The translations under genes were made by a program, and so were the position numbers. Shown here in pieces: positions 20,835-21,068 of a stretch of DNA of 21,068 nucleotides. How positions within the stretch are numbered: the first letter of the stretch is position 1; every line of letters starts with the position of its first letter. The DNA is from RUG11690 sp045616665. Its GTDB lineage: Bacteria; Bacteroidota; Bacteroidia; Bacteroidales; WCHB1-69. The notes under the pieces are model-generated. The model did no database searches and was not told the origin of the DNA. It saw only the letters and a program-made list of their open reading frames with translations. The stretch is taken from contig JAZLHE010000005.1 of the NCBI GenBank assembly GCA_045616665.1, positions 1 to 21,068 on the forward strand. The letters run 5' to 3'.

Positions 20835-21068
20835 ATGCAGGTAAAGGCGGCACAGATAGACGGGCTACCGGGCGGCGGTGGCGGCAGCGGCACGAGGGGC
20901 GGACTGTTTCACAAGGTGACGACGGCTCCGTCGTCCTATACCACCCAGTACAGCGGCTTTACGCCGTCGTACCGGATAGCCGTTTCGACGGTGACAAGCC
21001 AGGGCGGCCATTCGGACGTGATAGAGGGCGACGTGGTGTGGTACAGCTACTATTTCTACCCGGTGGGC
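20835..21068 (+). CDS. Tail fibre-like protein, partial (runs off right edge)
   Basis: The gene starts at ATG 20835, two bases after the previous stop, and stays open for 78 codons to the window edge. It begins MQVKAAQIDGLPGGGGGSGT and then RGGLFHKVTTAPSSYTTQYS. The glycine-rich linker followed by serine/threonine/tyrosine-rich beta sequence suggests a fibre or adhesin subunit. The C-terminus and any variable (DGR target) region lie beyond the window. Confidence 0.6.
   Translation, partial: MQVKAAQIDGLPGGGGGSGTRGGLFHKVTTAPSSYTTQYSGFTPSYRIAVSTVTSQGGHSDVIEGDVVWYSYYFYPVG

Noticed and set aside
17941..21068. Diversity-generating retroelement (variable repeat, template repeat, reverse transcriptase)
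   Set aside because: Related Bacteroides phages can carry one, but no reverse transcriptase or paired near-repeat is visible in this window. The target could lie beyond the right edge.
1..21068. tRNA genes, rRNA, CRISPR arrays, insertion sequences and phage attachment ends
   Set aside because: No cloverleaf-like sequence, repeat-spacer pattern, transposase gene or plausible Mu-type end was seen on reading both strands.

Overview
This window reads as the structural (late) half of a Mu-type contractile-tailed temperate phage or prophage of a Bacteroidales host (Bacteroides, Phocaeicola, Prevotella or a close relative). The host call rests on the -7 elements of the form TAnnTTTG in front of several genes, A-rich leaders in place of Shine-Dalgarno sites at most starts, and the make-up of the protein families. 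The gene set recalls the transposable, Hankyphage-like Bacteroides phages, but no transposase or phage end lies in the window, so that link is inference. No rRNA, tRNA or CRISPR array is visible.

Layout. Positions 1-5396 are a minus-strand packaging and portal operon. Read from 5396 leftward it holds a small terminase, a large terminase, an 82-residue unknown, a Mu gp36-like head-completion protein, a DUF935 portal, and a MuF/SPP1 gp7-like minor head protein with an AT-rich C-terminal extension. A partial small membrane protein follows at the left edge. Positions 5397-5552 are a divergent promoter region with two near-identical, oppositely facing -7 elements. From 5553 rightward, on the plus strand, lie a ClpP-like prohead protease with a scaffold-like C-terminal region, a probable decoration protein, and a major capsid protein with a signal-peptide-like N-terminus. 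A lysis cassette (8259-9300) and a 47-residue small ORF come next. They are followed by tail sheath, tail tube, a frameshifted tail assembly chaperone, tape measure, a DUF6046-like protein, baseplate hub, spike, gp25-like wedge protein, J-like protein and an I-like protein. Tail-fibre-type genes run off the right edge.

Two minus-strand genes interrupt the plus-strand tail operon: a 30-residue membrane peptide (11679-11771) and a 123-residue secreted protein (15355-15726). Each has a TATCTTTG promoter lying against the start codon of the next tail gene. They look like morons, cargo expressed from the prophage.

The most interesting signal is at 1371-1403 on the minus strand. At the end of the portal gene there is a T TTT TTC slippery heptamer, a 6-nt spacer and a perfect 7-bp stem-loop. 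A -1 shift there leads exactly into the MuF frame, which has no ATG or GTG for its first ~45 codons. This predicts a portal-MuF fusion of about 834 residues made by programmed frameshifting, ending in a C-terminal domain that may be a toxin. A second, classical -1 frameshift site (A AAA AAC) lies in the tail assembly chaperone gene.
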